This document shows, piece after piece, positions 56,001-59,154 of a DNA stretch of 64,000 nucleotides. Numbering within the stretch: position 1 is the first letter of the stretch; the number at the start of each line of letters is the position of its first letter. The notes under the pieces are model-generated. The model searched no databases and was not told where the DNA came from. It was given only the letters and a program-made list of their open reading frames with translations. Source of the stretch: Apostichopus japonicus. Lineage: Eukaryota > Echinodermata > Holothuroidea > Aspidochirotida > Stichopodidae. The translations under genes and the position numbers were made by a program. Location: contig NC_092573.1 in assembly GCF_037975245.1 (NCBI RefSeq), positions 17,470,265 to 17,534,264 of the forward strand, read 5' to 3'.

Positions 56001-58407
56001 GTCGTAATCATCTAGCCACTCCTGCATATTGTCGTAGTGGTCTAACCTCTCCTGCCTATTGCCGTAGTGGTCTAGCCACTCCTGCCTATTGTTGTAGTCG
56101 TCTAGCCACTCCTGCCTATTGTAGTAGTCGTCTAGCCACACCTGTCTATTGTAATAGTCGTATAGCCACTCCTGCCTATTGTCGTAGTTGTCTAGCCACT
56201 CCTGCCTATTGTCGTAGTCGGTCTAGCCACTCCTGCCCATTGTCGTAATCGTCTAGCCACTCCTGCATATTGTCGTAGTGGTCTAACCCCTCCTGCCTAT
56301 TGTCGTAGTGGTCTGGCCACTCCTGCCTATTGTCGTAGTTGTCTAGCCACTCCTGCCTATTGTCGTAGTCGTCTAGCCACTCCTGCCCATTGTCGTAATC
56401 GTCTAGCCACTCCTGCATATTGTCGTAGTGGTCTAACCTCTCCTGCCTATTGCCGTAGTGGTCTAGCCACTCCTGCCTATTGTTGTAGTCGTCTAGCTAC
56501 TCCTACCTATTGTTGTAGTCGTCTAGCTACTCCTGCCTATTGTCGTAGTTGTCTAGCCACTCCTGCCTATTGTTGTAGTCGTCTAGATACTCCTGCCCAT
56601 TGTCGTAATCGTCTAGCTACTCCTGCCTATTGTCGTAGTCGTCTAGCCACTCCTGCCTATTGCCGTAGTGGTCTAGCCACTCCTGCCTATTGTTGTAGTC
56701 GTCTAGCCACTCCTGCCTATTGTCGTAGTCGTCTAGATACTCCTACCGTGCTCCTTTTTCTTTCCCTGCATTTCTTTCCATTTCTTTCCCATATTACTTT
56801 CATTTCTCTTCCTTTGAGGAATTAAAAAGATAAGCAGATGTTGGGATTGAACCAGGGACCTTATGGTTGAAAATTTTTTTTTACCACAATTCCATTAGAT
56901 TGGTCACTGATGTTGCATGCTTTTCAAATATTTAAAGATCCAGTTGTTTGGACTCACCTAGGCTATGTGGGAACCGTGTCAATTAGAGGGGTGCGGGCAA
57001 GCTCCTTTTGCCAGACTTCCACACTTGGGGCTTAAACTGAGCTGTTTGGGAATGTCCAATCACTTACAAACAAAGAATCTATCCATTACACCATTTCGGT
57101 TTCCTCTTTTAACTTGGTTTGTTACTTTAATACTTCCAACTACCCCAGAGAATAGAAAATAAAAAGGTTCTACTGGGACTTAAACTGCAGATATGGAATT
57201 GATCTGTCTCTCATTTAACAATCTGTCCCAAATAAACAAATGATTTTCTATTAAATAGGTCACCGGTAGAATATCGCTGGGAATTTTACTGCCTTTGTAA
57301 ACAGCCCTGGTAGAGTATGCACAGTGGCCATTTCTTTGTAGTTAACTTAACCTTTGAAATATGTTACATACTGCCTTTGTAAACAGCCCTGGTAGAGTAT
57401 GCACAGTGGCCGTTTCTTTGTAGTTAACTTAACCTTGAAATATGTTTCATATAACCTTTGAAATATGTTTCATGCCGCCTCTGTAAATAGCTCTGGTAGA
57501 GTATGCACCAGGGCCGTTTCTTTGTAGTTAACTGAGCCAAAAGATGCCGTCTCTGTGAACAGCTCCTGTAACCTTTCCAGCTCCATGTAACCTTTGAGAT
57601 ATCGGCCATTTCTGTGTAGGGAAGGTAACCTTTGAAACATGTCCATTCTGCAATAATCCCTAAATAATACTTCCCTGATGCAAAACCAAACACAGCTTGG
57701 TGACCAAAAGAAACAAAAGATTACAAGAACAAAACCATGAAAGAATACATGCCCCTCCCCCCCCCCCACCATGTGCCAGAAATAGTGTTACTGCATTTGA
57801 GAAGCATCCACTCAGATGGACCTCCAAAAGATCAGTGTCATAAATGATTTCCATTTGCTATGACACATTAGTATTACATCCTCTTGAACTGCCCATACAT
57901 AAAGCAACAATTAAAAGATGAACCGTTCCATAAGATGATGATGATGATGATGATGACACACAAAGGTTAAGTTTAATGTTAAGTGGATTGCTATTATGCA
58001 AATATGAAGCCAAGAAAAAAATTAAACATTGCAACACACGTGGCTCAAGTTGTCAGCCTCGTGTGTGAAGGAACATTATAAAACCTCTGGTATCTCCCAA
58101 ATGGGAATTCAGTTGTTTTCTTCTGTTTGGGAATGAATTTTGTTATTACCATAGACCAATAATGATATTTGAGTTTGTGACTCCCTTTTAATGAAGAAGG
58201 AATGTGTATTTTGGCATTTTTAATTTAAAAATAGGGAAAGAAGCTCCCATATTCACACCAAAAGTAAGAAGCAATAATAAGCTTCATGTTTCACTGTTTA
58301 CTTGCAGACTCAGTGGTTTGGGTAATGTTTTCTTGTCTCACCATCAACATAACCATGAAAAAATCAGCCAATTGCAAGAGAAACTTGTCAACCAACTTCA
58401 GAACTTG
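4966..58407 (+). CDS. GRAM-domain membrane protein, GRAMD1/GRAMD2 (Aster)-like, ten exons, 5' end missing
   Basis: The whole coding path was assembled by eye from ten exons. Every boundary has AG/GT, intron phases run 1,0,0,0,0,1,1,2,2, and the 933 joined nucleotides have no stop, which is strong evidence of a real gene. Residues 1-121 form a GRAM (PH-like, lipid-binding) domain, 122-156 an acidic linker, 157-219 a Ser/Thr-rich linker, about 238-262 one transmembrane helix, and about 294-311 an amphipathic coil. Vertebrate GRAMD1 and GRAMD2 proteins are anchored in the endoplasmic reticulum and contact the plasma membrane. GRAMD1 also carries a sterol-transferring VASt domain between GRAM and the membrane helix. 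No VASt exon was seen, so the architecture is GRAMD2-like, although parts of the GRAM sequence read more like GRAMD1. The first exon(s) and start codon are probably upstream of the window. The final intron would be 27 kb and full of repeats. Confidence 0.85.
5045..5546. other. Intron sequence without recognised features
   Basis: This is the start of the first visible intron. I see AT-rich single-copy-looking DNA with no exon-like open frame. A short sequence resembling a duplicated 'ggtgtat' stretch occurs just before the Harbinger-like element. Confidence 0.5.
5547..6774 (-). mobile_element. Non-autonomous PIF/Harbinger-type DNA transposon
   Basis: The ends are long inverted repeats. The left end reads AGGCCCTGTCACATCTCACC. 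The right end, read on the other strand, is AAGCCCAGTCACATCTCACC, and the similarity continues through GGATTGCA..AACGGA. The flanking triplets are TAA (left) and TTA (right), both of the TWA type that Harbinger elements use. The inside is rich in 'aacgga/tccgtt' motifs, which give spurious open frames on both strands. It carries a broken transposase N-terminus on the minus strand (5890-6166). The total size is 1228 bp, too short for a complete element. Confidence 0.8.
5890..6166 (-). pseudogene. Harbinger transposase N-terminal remnant, frameshifted
   Basis: Read on the minus strand from the ATG at 6164-6166, the frame encodes a basic region followed by RRRQFGLYDQLMQELRMED. This resembles the N-terminus of PIF/Harbinger transposases (basic region, then 'G.Y..L..ELR.ED'). 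Near 5940 the frame shifts. The next family block, FINFMRMPPDFVALRR, is encoded in another frame at about 5939-5890. The DDE nuclease domain is absent. The element therefore cannot make a working transposase and would need one supplied elsewhere. Confidence 0.75.
6775..7264. other. Intron stretch without recognised features
   Basis: This AT-rich sequence lies between the Harbinger-like element and the 38-bp minisatellite. The open frame at 7070-7270 (minus) overlaps the array start and has no recognisable family. Confidence 0.45.
7265..7926. repeat. Minisatellite, 38-bp unit
   Basis: There are about 17.4 nearly identical units of 'gtgcacacagtggtgattct' plus 'caatgccccctgcttcag', with only scattered substitutions. 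The high identity implies recent expansion. It ends about 170 bp before the exon at 8097. Confidence 0.97.
8097..8200 (+). CDS. GRAMD-like exon B: core of GRAM domain
   Basis: A long T/C tract (about 8062-8092) ends in TAG before the exon, and the donor GTACAGT follows it. It encodes residues 27-61 with the diagnostic segment DILLQGRLYLSENWVCFHSN, the most conserved beta-strand stretch of animal GRAM domains (QGRLY, NW.CF). The length, 104 nt, fits phase 1 in and phase 0 out. This exon alone identifies the family. Confidence 0.92.
8643..9325 (-). pseudogene. LINE reverse transcriptase C-terminal remnant
   Basis: Two minus-strand frames (9325-9089 and 9074-8643) cover it. The first contains ISIENTQIKRVATITFLCLD and HINKIKTSISKIIEVFYKIK, the block that follows the RT palm in CR1/jockey LINEs. 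The second contains LQKLAVRIIIQSI and DGTKFWNQICDSIRN, the typical LINE C-terminal region ('LQK.A.RII', 'G...WN'). The frames are separated by a stop or shift around 9075-9090. The catalytic residues lie further N-terminal and are not present. Confidence 0.78.
9430..10590 (-). pseudogene. LINE endonuclease and linker remnant
   Basis: On the minus strand, 10120-9902 encodes LLSWELFINPPDVPITAF and, further on, GDINIDLLKHD. These match the 'IYRPP' and 'GDFNIDLL' blocks of APE-type LINE endonucleases. In alternate frames, 9660-9430 resembles the linker before the RT ('SLQRSFKKRNKLYKK'-like). Multiple stops and frame changes make it non-functional. The endonuclease N-terminus may reach about 10590. 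Confidence 0.68.
10687..11345 (-). pseudogene. LINE ORF1-like coiled-coil/RRM protein remnant
   Basis: Read on the minus strand, about 11330-11115 is an amphipathic coil with a stop at the end (ELDCQLD then TAA). The same frame continues at 11105 with MEQYSRHNCVSIFGIPENAG. A second frame from 10920 has IKEPDIDRSHRIGKPNSKR and TVKSQLLSTRRKLKSTGI. 'EQYSRRN..IFGIPE', 'DIDR.HRIG' and 'RRKLK.TGI' are hallmarks of the coiled-coil plus RRM-like ORF1 proteins of L1/L2/CR1-type LINEs. At least one stop and one frame change are present. Confidence 0.75.
11640..11860 (+). repeat. Direct duplication of about 115 bp
   Basis: Two imperfect copies share 'caagaaagtcatgaat', 'aaggctatta' and 'gagggcatgcatgtt' in the same order (first about 11668-11745, second about 11766-11850). 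It is a local duplication with no known family. Confidence 0.6.
11860..13540. other. Intron stretch without recognised features
   Basis: No exon, RNA gene or element was recognised. Short open frames here (for example 12524-12736 minus) show no family and no splice context. Confidence 0.45.
13545..13688. mobile_element. Degenerate hAT-like MITE remnant
   Basis: The right end, read on the minus strand, starts CAGTGGCATAGCTACAG, a common hAT MITE end type. The left side 'catagggtgtagctagaa' is a mutated counterpart. The inside is a short G/C-run-rich core. No clean target duplication was found, so this is a low-certainty call. Confidence 0.4.
13922..15094. mobile_element. Long-TIR DNA element of about 1.17 kb
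   Basis: The left arm from 13922 and the right arm ending at 15094 are inverted copies over at least 150 bp. Both arms read 'attgtctggt.gccca', then 'aagttaccttaaaaaa.gat', then 'ttccaaacatgtt', 'tatgagaac.ctaatgttg' and 'gagaaac.attttttaat'. Identity is roughly 80-90% by eye. No transposase frame is visible inside, so it looks non-autonomous. No convincing target duplication was identified at the ends. Confidence 0.75.
15095..17365. other. Intron stretch with tRNA-like sequence only
   Basis: This is mostly AT-rich DNA. It holds a C14 run near 15740, a 10-bp-stem hairpin at 16327-16350 (caggctgtgt/acacagcctg), a roughly 30-bp direct duplication ('gtgccagttagttgttcaaa') at about 16351-16407, and a tRNA-like stretch at 16648-16720. 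The open frame at 16070-16273 begins with a hydrophobic run but has no other support. Confidence 0.5.
16648..16720 (+). other. tRNA-like sequence, probable pseudogene or SINE head
   Basis: The order resembles a tRNA: D-arm-like 'ggctcagtttgtagagc', an anticodon-arm-like hairpin with loop 'cttataa' (UAU, Ile, if read literally) and a T-arm-like 'ggtttaaatcc' where a functional gene has GGTTCGAATCC. The acceptor stem pairs poorly. It is likely a decayed tRNA or tRNA-derived repeat rather than a working gene. Confidence 0.4.
17366..17461 (+). CDS. GRAMD-like exon C: GRAM domain, middle
   Basis: The acceptor is TTTGCAG and the donor GTAAAT. The exon has exactly 32 codons, phase 0 on both sides. 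It encodes residues 62-93, including ITKERTVFVVPNAIGIHTDT. The pattern 'I..ITKE.T....PNAI.I.T' matches GRAMD1/2 GRAM domains at the corresponding place. A minisatellite begins only about 90 bp downstream. Confidence 0.9.
17553..18338. repeat. Minisatellite, 41-bp unit
   Basis: There are about 19 units of 'agctatgaatgagtagtgca' plus 'ctatagttttgaactactatc'. Variants (tattatc, tgctatc, atggagtcg, cggctatgatt) recur in the same order, which suggests duplication of multi-unit blocks. It begins about 90 bp after the exon ending at 17461, inside the intron. Confidence 0.96.
18339..19029. other. Intron stretch before exon D
   Basis: It holds no recognised element apart from a G-run-rich patch near 18666-18696 and A/C homopolymers just before the acceptor at 19029. 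Confidence 0.45.
19030..19113 (+). CDS. GRAMD-like exon D: end of GRAM domain
   Basis: The acceptor TTCTTGCAG follows a C-run, and the donor is GTGAGC. The 28 codons are phase 0 on both sides. They encode residues 94-121, YVFGSLLSRHSTYKQL and onwards. 'F.SLLSR.STY' followed by an aromatic/Trp-containing helix is the C-terminal helix of GRAM domains and looks closest to GRAMD2A/2B. Confidence 0.9.
19114..20362. other. Intron stretch before exon E
   Basis: No feature was recognised beyond a C-rich patch near 19255-19275. The last 20 bases carry the pyrimidine tract and acceptor of exon E. Confidence 0.45.
20363..20467 (+). CDS. GRAMD-like exon E: acidic linker
   Basis: There are 35 codons in phase 0. 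The peptide is rich in Glu/Asp with Ser (TTSQDSGSRIESEQEVF, then a Glu-rich run). An acidic low-complexity linker after the GRAM domain is common in GRAMD1/GRAMD2 proteins. The donor is GTAGTT, weaker than the others, so the 3' boundary is the least certain of the internal ones, but the frame carries cleanly into the next exon. Confidence 0.78.
20468..21624. other. Intron stretch before exon F
   Basis: Short dispersed repeats of 'cagcctagt' occur near 20957 and 21037. Otherwise nothing is recognised on either strand. Confidence 0.4.
21625..21706 (+). CDS. GRAMD-like exon F: Ser/His linker
   Basis: The acceptor is TTTAG and the donor GTAGGT. It encodes residues 157-183 (DADTPLLSSESLPTRLQ and onwards, ending in a His-rich stretch) and ends in phase 1. 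No domain is recognised here. It was accepted because the phase fits both neighbours and there is no stop. In GRAMD1 proteins the VASt domain would begin shortly after this point. Confidence 0.72.
21707..24434. other. Intron stretch searched for VASt exons, none seen
   Basis: This is where VASt-domain exons of a GRAMD1-type gene would be expected. I found no open segment with splice borders and VASt-like residues. The 108-codon frame at 22326-22652 lacks a recognisable family. AT-rich unique-looking DNA fills the rest. Confidence 0.45.
24435..26326. repeat. Minisatellite, about 62-bp units in alternating types
   Basis: There are about 30 units sharing 'agtcctgagt.ctgtacatt' and 'gctattaa.ca.aagtt'. 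Two forms, 'atgtctactgtactagtcc' and 'atgtttacagtaatagtcc', often alternate and give a dimer of about 126 bp. Some units carry a deletion ('agctttaagtagatgttcac'). The array lies in the intron between exons F and G. Confidence 0.96.
26959..27187. mobile_element. Short TIR MITE, about 229 bp
   Basis: Both ends carry inverted copies of about 45 bp: the left reads 'ataacaaaggcagggatc' then 'aaagacagtttatat', and the right, on the other strand, reads 'ataacaaagtcagggatc' then 'aaagacaatttatat'. The centre is unrelated and has no coding signal. The target duplication is not clear from the flanks. Confidence 0.75.
27188..28233. other. Intron stretch before exon G
   Basis: No element or exon was recognised. 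There is a G-run-rich patch at 28051-28095. The 96-codon minus frame at 27658-27948 has several Cys/His residues, but they do not form a recognised motif. Confidence 0.4.
28234..28341 (+). CDS. GRAMD-like exon G: basic/Ser-Thr linker
   Basis: The acceptor is TTGCGTAG and the donor GGTACAA. It encodes residues 184-219, containing a basic Pro-Ser stretch (EERRPPSRKTSSTT) followed by an amphipathic segment. The phases (1 in, 1 out) match exons F and H. No catalytic or binding motif is visible. A basic patch before the membrane anchor could be cytosolic. Confidence 0.72.
28342..29007. other. Intron stretch between exons G and H
   Basis: A G-rich patch occurs at about 28518-28550. A 'cagtgctggatgatcc' sequence near 28401 resembles one end of some hAT elements, but no partner end was found. 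Confidence 0.4.
29008..29086 (+). CDS. GRAMD-like exon H: pre-membrane segment
   Basis: The acceptor TTCCTCAG is good and the donor is GTAAGT. It encodes residues 220-245: a hydrophobic beginning (VLAISIYKSL), a basic cluster (RRFCKH), then the start of the membrane helix (PFLAFSSM). It ends in phase 2. The split codon forms Met with the next exon. Confidence 0.78.
29087..30084. other. Intron stretch with small duplications
   Basis: A 26-bp direct duplication ('agtattaataaactaaaaat') lies at about 29618-29660. Imperfect duplicates of 'gaatgcatccatg' lie at about 29698-29770. No coding signal was seen. Confidence 0.5.
30163..30660 (+). pseudogene. Penelope GIY-YIG endonuclease remnant
   Basis: The frame is open to a TAA at 30403-30405. 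It continues in the same frame after that stop (LVEFASSSMFETKTTLKK) to a second TAA at 30577-30579. The remaining family blocks (SRPDLARISRER, then an 'RLRTIQPHGLNIQ'-like block) lie in shifted frames up to about 30660. The YIG-like segment is altered (MFET where YVGET would be expected). It is therefore inactive. Confidence 0.78.
31011..31044 (+). ncRNA. Degenerate hammerhead-ribozyme-like motif
   Basis: The sequence reads CTGAAGA, then a perfect 6-bp hairpin (GATCCT-gct-AGGATC), then GATA and GGTC. This has the order of a minimal hammerhead core: CUGANGA, stem II, GAAA, stem III and a GUC-type site. Hammerheads are known in the terminal repeats of Penelope-like elements. Here the conserved GAAA is GATA, so self-cleavage is doubtful. 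Confidence 0.45.
31083..31178 (+). CDS. GRAMD-like exon I: transmembrane helix
   Basis: It encodes residues 246-277. FFVLTVSAAILCYKIL continues the helix begun in exon H, giving one membrane span of about 22-25 residues followed by a polar tail. The acceptor TTTGGTAG lies about 25 bp after the end of recognisable Penelope-like sequence. The donor is GTAAGTA. It ends in phase 2. Confidence 0.82.
31179..31604. other. Start of the 27-kb intron
   Basis: A stretch with 'caatttattcaatttattt' at about 31489-31512 looks like a LINE tail on the minus strand, but no coding remnant adjoins it. Nothing else was recognised. Confidence 0.35.
31605..32826. repeat. Minisatellite, 56-bp unit
   Basis: There are about 22 units of 'taaatcacaaagaggtagaa' followed by 'catacagtgaaaagataatt' and 'tgaatgatttaggtat'. 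Variants (tggaaagattattt, caatgaaaagataaattt) recur in blocks, which indicates multi-unit duplication. Confidence 0.96.
32827..33674. other. Intron stretch before the foldback element
   Basis: It contains a small duplication 'acccaccat.tacccacattgctag' at about 32971-33033 and short open frames without family resemblance. No splice-bordered exon was seen. Confidence 0.4.
33675..34480. mobile_element. Foldback/TIR element with palindromic subrepeats
   Basis: The arms are inverted copies starting 'tggaacgcaaaaaggaccac' then 'aacatatgatgatgttaat'. Towards the centre they carry clusters of 'gtacatgatcgta' (right) and its complement 'tacgatcatgtac' (left), then 'aaaaaagtggcgt'/'acgccactttttt'. 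A TA dinucleotide flanks both ends (33673-33674 and 34481-34482), which could be a TA target duplication. There is no transposase. Long open frames in this block come from the repeats. Confidence 0.82.
34481..40119. other. Long intron stretch without recognised elements
   Basis: I read 5.6 kb of AT-rich sequence and found no supported exon, RNA gene or transposon end. Noted landmarks are a (TG)n microsatellite near 37464-37488 and A-runs near 36900-36940. Open frames such as 35097-35411 and 38873-39172 show no family and no splice context. Confidence 0.4.
40120..40947. mobile_element. MITE of the CATAGGCGTA family, copy 1
   Basis: The ends read CATAGGCGTACGAGGC (left) and, on the other strand, CATAGGCGTACGGGAC (right). 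A perfect 8-bp duplication TATATTAT flanks it (40112-40119 and 40948-40955). Inside, a 100-bp segment is duplicated in tandem (40401-40500 and 40501-40600). An 8-bp duplication fits the hAT or P superfamilies. There is no transposase frame. Confidence 0.88.
40401..40600 (+). repeat. Tandem 100-bp duplication inside MITE copy 1
   Basis: Two adjacent copies beginning 'gcgtagctcatctgggctac' differ at about one position (cgccactc vs cgccgctc). The near-identity points to a recent duplication after or during amplification of the MITE. Confidence 0.95.
40948..44242. other. Intron stretch without recognised features
   Basis: This is AT-rich DNA with a C-run near 42309-42330 and a short (TA)n near 42861. 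No exon or element was recognised on either strand. Confidence 0.4.
44243..44420 (+). pseudogene. THAP-domain fragment, frameshifted
   Basis: From the ATG at 44243 the frame encodes MSTNRVVRGCKNTSETEI and stops. From 44298, in another frame, follow KLLFVPSH, then KRPRLWINFESSTRKDF. Together they give the THAP zinc-finger layout (C..GC, then F-P, then W, then a basic 'RKDF' block). THAP domains occur in host proteins and in P-element-type transposases. The later Cys/His ligands are not clearly readable. The fragment is broken and isolated, so it is most likely a transposon remnant. Confidence 0.6.
44421..45866. other. Intron stretch without recognised features
   Basis: Landmarks are a C/CA-rich low-complexity tract at about 45541-45600 and (TA)n near 45655-45666. 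No coding signal was found. Confidence 0.4.
45867..46107. repeat. Short minisatellite, six units of 37-44 bp
   Basis: Units start with 'gaattcc' at about 45867, 45911, 45949, 45992, 46030 and 46067 and contain 'gatgtggtggagatagggg'. The + strand is G-rich. The unit length varies through G-run length changes. Confidence 0.93.
46108..46920. other. Intron stretch without recognised features
   Basis: Nothing was recognised. It ends at the 8-bp target duplication of the next MITE. Confidence 0.4.
46929..48142. mobile_element. MITE of the CATAGGCGTA family, copy 2, with nested insertion
   Basis: The ends are CATAGGCGTAGGAGCC and, on the other strand, CATAGGCGTAGGAGGC. The perfect 8-bp duplication CTTGCAAT lies at 46921-46928 and 48143-48150. 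The interior has tandem units of about 80 bp with 'acacattgcaaattatta' and 'ctcagcatattgcccgaatt' (47630-48090). The first unit is split by a nested hAT-like MITE at 47225-47626. Open frames across 47564-48187 arise from these units. Confidence 0.9.
47225..47626. mobile_element. hAT-like MITE nested in the CATAGGCGTA MITE
   Basis: The ends are CAGTGGCGGAGC and the exact inverted copy GCTCCGCCACTG. The flanking octamers are CTAGGTGC (left) and GTAGGTGC (right), identical at 7 of 8 positions. An 8-bp duplication and CAGTGG-type ends fit the hAT superfamily. It shares a segment around 'ctatctaagcggagcgccac' with the MITE at 40120-40947, where the same segment lies in the opposite orientation near 40850-40885. 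Confidence 0.82.
48151..48608. other. Intron stretch before the SINE cluster
   Basis: No feature was recognised. Confidence 0.4.
48609..48796 (+). mobile_element. tRNA-derived SINE, copy 1
   Basis: The tRNA-like part at about 48668-48740 has an A-box-like 'tagcctagtggttagg' and a B box 'ggttcgaaccc'. A short unrelated 3' body ('cactgttcttgattttccaa') and a TA-rich tail follow. A shared leader 'ccaaaac..ctagta.tgttcgatacaggtgac' precedes the tRNA part. This copy lacks about 35 bp of that leader that copy 2 has ('gtggaataacaaccttcc' region). The tRNA part does not fold as a clean functional tRNA. Confidence 0.85.
48934..49160 (+). mobile_element. tRNA-derived SINE, copy 2
   Basis: It has the same organisation as copy 1, with full leader, A box at about 49041, B box at 49085-49095, and body ending 'aatttcaattatat'. 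A 100-bp segment before it (48833-48933, 'ttcgagatccgg..ttaggaatcac') also occurs at 53080-53165. The 76-bp minisatellite starts directly at its 3' end. Confidence 0.87.
49161..50013. repeat. Minisatellite, 76-bp unit
   Basis: There are about 11 units with 'gagagagagatgatt', 'acccatgtccaggacagact', 'gtgtatcgtccgataatgac' and 'atgtatactatataca'. The (GA)n stretch is longer in the first unit. The array adjoins the 3' end of SINE copy 2, and its first unit contains the SINE-tail-like 'tgtatctgactgtgtatc'. It may therefore have been seeded there. Confidence 0.95.
50014..51566. other. Intron stretch without recognised features
   Basis: A C-rich patch lies at 51303-51370. Several short open frames on both strands show no family. 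No exon is supported. Confidence 0.4.
51575..52023. mobile_element. MITE of the CATAGGCGTA family, copy 3
   Basis: It is a shorter relative of copy 2. It starts CATAGGAGCC (an internal deletion in the end) and ends GCCTCATACACCTATG. The perfect 8-bp duplication TCTGTACT lies at 51567-51574 and 52024-52031. It shares the 'cgcgttccgcgcgcgttc' region and the tandem 'gaaaaacacattgcaaatta' units with copy 2, but it has fewer units and no nested element. Confidence 0.88.
52032..52839. other. Intron stretch before SINE copy 3
   Basis: Short TA-rich microsatellites near 52405-52416 and 52812-52840 and a CT-rich patch near 52450-52490. No exon is supported. Confidence 0.4.
52840..53066 (-). mobile_element. 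tRNA-derived SINE, copy 3
   Basis: This minus-strand copy of the same SINE has the tail at the TA-rich side (about 52840), B box 'gggattcgaaccc' (complement) near 52900, A box near 52944-52960, and leader up to about 53066. On its leader side follows the same segment that precedes copy 2, but in the opposite relative orientation. Confidence 0.87.
53170..54886. mobile_element. hAT-like TIR element inserted in SINE-associated sequence
   Basis: The ends are inverted copies TAGTGTTCAACCGATTA. Subterminal 'ataatcggaatcgg' motifs are repeated near both ends, as seen in hAT elements, where they bind transposase. The surrounding repeat, known intact from 48917-48933 ('gtttgatctagagtaaggca'), is split here into 'gtttgatct' before and 'tctagagtaaggca' after the element, which proves insertion. 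The exact target duplication is blurred. No transposase frame was recognised in the 1.7-kb interior. Confidence 0.75.
55072..56746. repeat. Minisatellite, 30-bp unit
   Basis: There are about 56 units of 'tctagccactcctgcctatt' plus 'gtcgtagtcg'. Because 30 is a multiple of three, the minus strand reads as a ten-residue repeat (WLDDYDNRQE) in several open frames of 70-108 codons. Periodic one-base insertions ('gtagtcggtctag' at about 55314, 55464, 55829 and 56218) break each frame at the equivalent place. Higher-order blocks repeat every 365-390 bp. Confidence 0.96.
56747..58307. other. Intron stretch before exon J
   Basis: It contains an imperfect three-copy repeat of about 75-110 bp at about 57288-57560, a (GAT)n stretch at 57936-57955 and C-runs near 57750. 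No other exon was recognised. The acceptor of exon J lies at 58306-58307. Confidence 0.5.
57288..57560 (+). repeat. Imperfect triplication with 'ctggtagagtatgca' core
   Basis: Three units share 'ctggtagagtatgca', 'tttctttgtagttaact' and, in the first two, 'cctttgtaaacagcc'. Nothing about the unit suggests function. Confidence 0.8.
58308..58407 (+). CDS. GRAMD-like exon J: C-terminal coil (possibly terminal exon to 58437)
   Basis: The acceptor is ACTTGCAG. The single leading base completes the phase-2 codon left by the exon at 31083, and the frame stays open. The peptide after a His-rich stretch is EKISQLQEKLVNQLQNL, an amphipathic coil like the C-terminal tails of GRAMD1/GRAMD2 proteins. Either the donor GTGAGT at 58408 is used, or the exon reads through ten more codons (VSTLQLQPE) to the TAA at 58435-58437. 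The upstream intron would be 27 kb, so assignment to the same gene rests on phase and on sequence style. Confidence 0.68.
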
Positions 58408-58518
58408 GTGAGTACCTTACAGTTACAGCCAGAATAACTTGAGTCAACTGTCTTATCCAGACGTTATAATGTCGTTTCATTTTGGCATCTGTTGTTTACA
58501 CCTCTCTTTTCTTCATAG

Positions 58519-58566
58519 CTATTAATAGATCATGCAGTATGGTTTTACATCACTCGATATGAGTGA
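58519..58566 (+). CDS. Candidate last exon of the GRAMD-like gene
   Basis: A strong pyrimidine tract ending in TTCTTCATAG is followed, in the required phase 0, by 15 codons (LLIDHAVWFYITRYE) and TGA. It would follow a 111-bp intron that starts at the GTGAGT donor. The alternative is that translation simply ends at 58437. No conserved motif and no obvious AATAAA follows, so this is a weak proposal. Confidence 0.25.
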   Translation, partial: LLIDHAVWFYITRYE

Positions 58567-59154
58567 CCAACTAGATTGCGTATCTTCAGATGAGTTAATG
58601 TTTTGGGTAGATTTATGATCATGTAGGATGCTTACCTCAGCATGTCATGTTTACATTGCAGATATATCATAAATTACTAATAGTTTGAGGAGGAGGAAAG
58701 ACTCTTAACGATTAAACAGGTCTTAACGATTTCTGCAAGTTTGTGATCGCATCTCTTGCCAAGTTGTCGATATGTTCGTGCAAAGAAAGACATTCATAAT
58801 GGACATTGTACAATACAAGCCTAGATCAGGGGGTAGGGGAGGGGGGTAACCTTCCAGACTGCAAGATTTAAAAGGATATTATGGTGACTGCAGTTGATTG
58901 CTTATCTTAATCTTTGGGCCAAATTCACACCCTCAGAGCATTTTGCAGTGTTTAGGATTTTGAAACGTGTGGCCTAAAGGTTGATATATGTACATGTACC
59001 TCTGCAGATATGCAATGTTGACATGGCATTTATGTTGAAGTAGAATATCTGCTATAAAGCAACCCAATTTGGGAAGTGGAACATGCAAATTTTATATGCT
59101 GTTTGCAATCTGCTTTTAACAGGGAGGAAGGTTGGGGTGATAATGGAGAGGAGT
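58567..59154. other. Sequence after the last candidate exon
   Basis: This could hold 3' UTR if the gene ends at 58437 or 58566, but no AATAAA-type signal was seen here. A G-rich patch lies at about 58829-58849. Confidence 0.35.

Noticed and set aside
55454-56418. Repeat-protein gene on the minus strand
   Set aside because: The frames are broken by the same one-base insertion in each higher-order block, and there is no start context or flanking exon.
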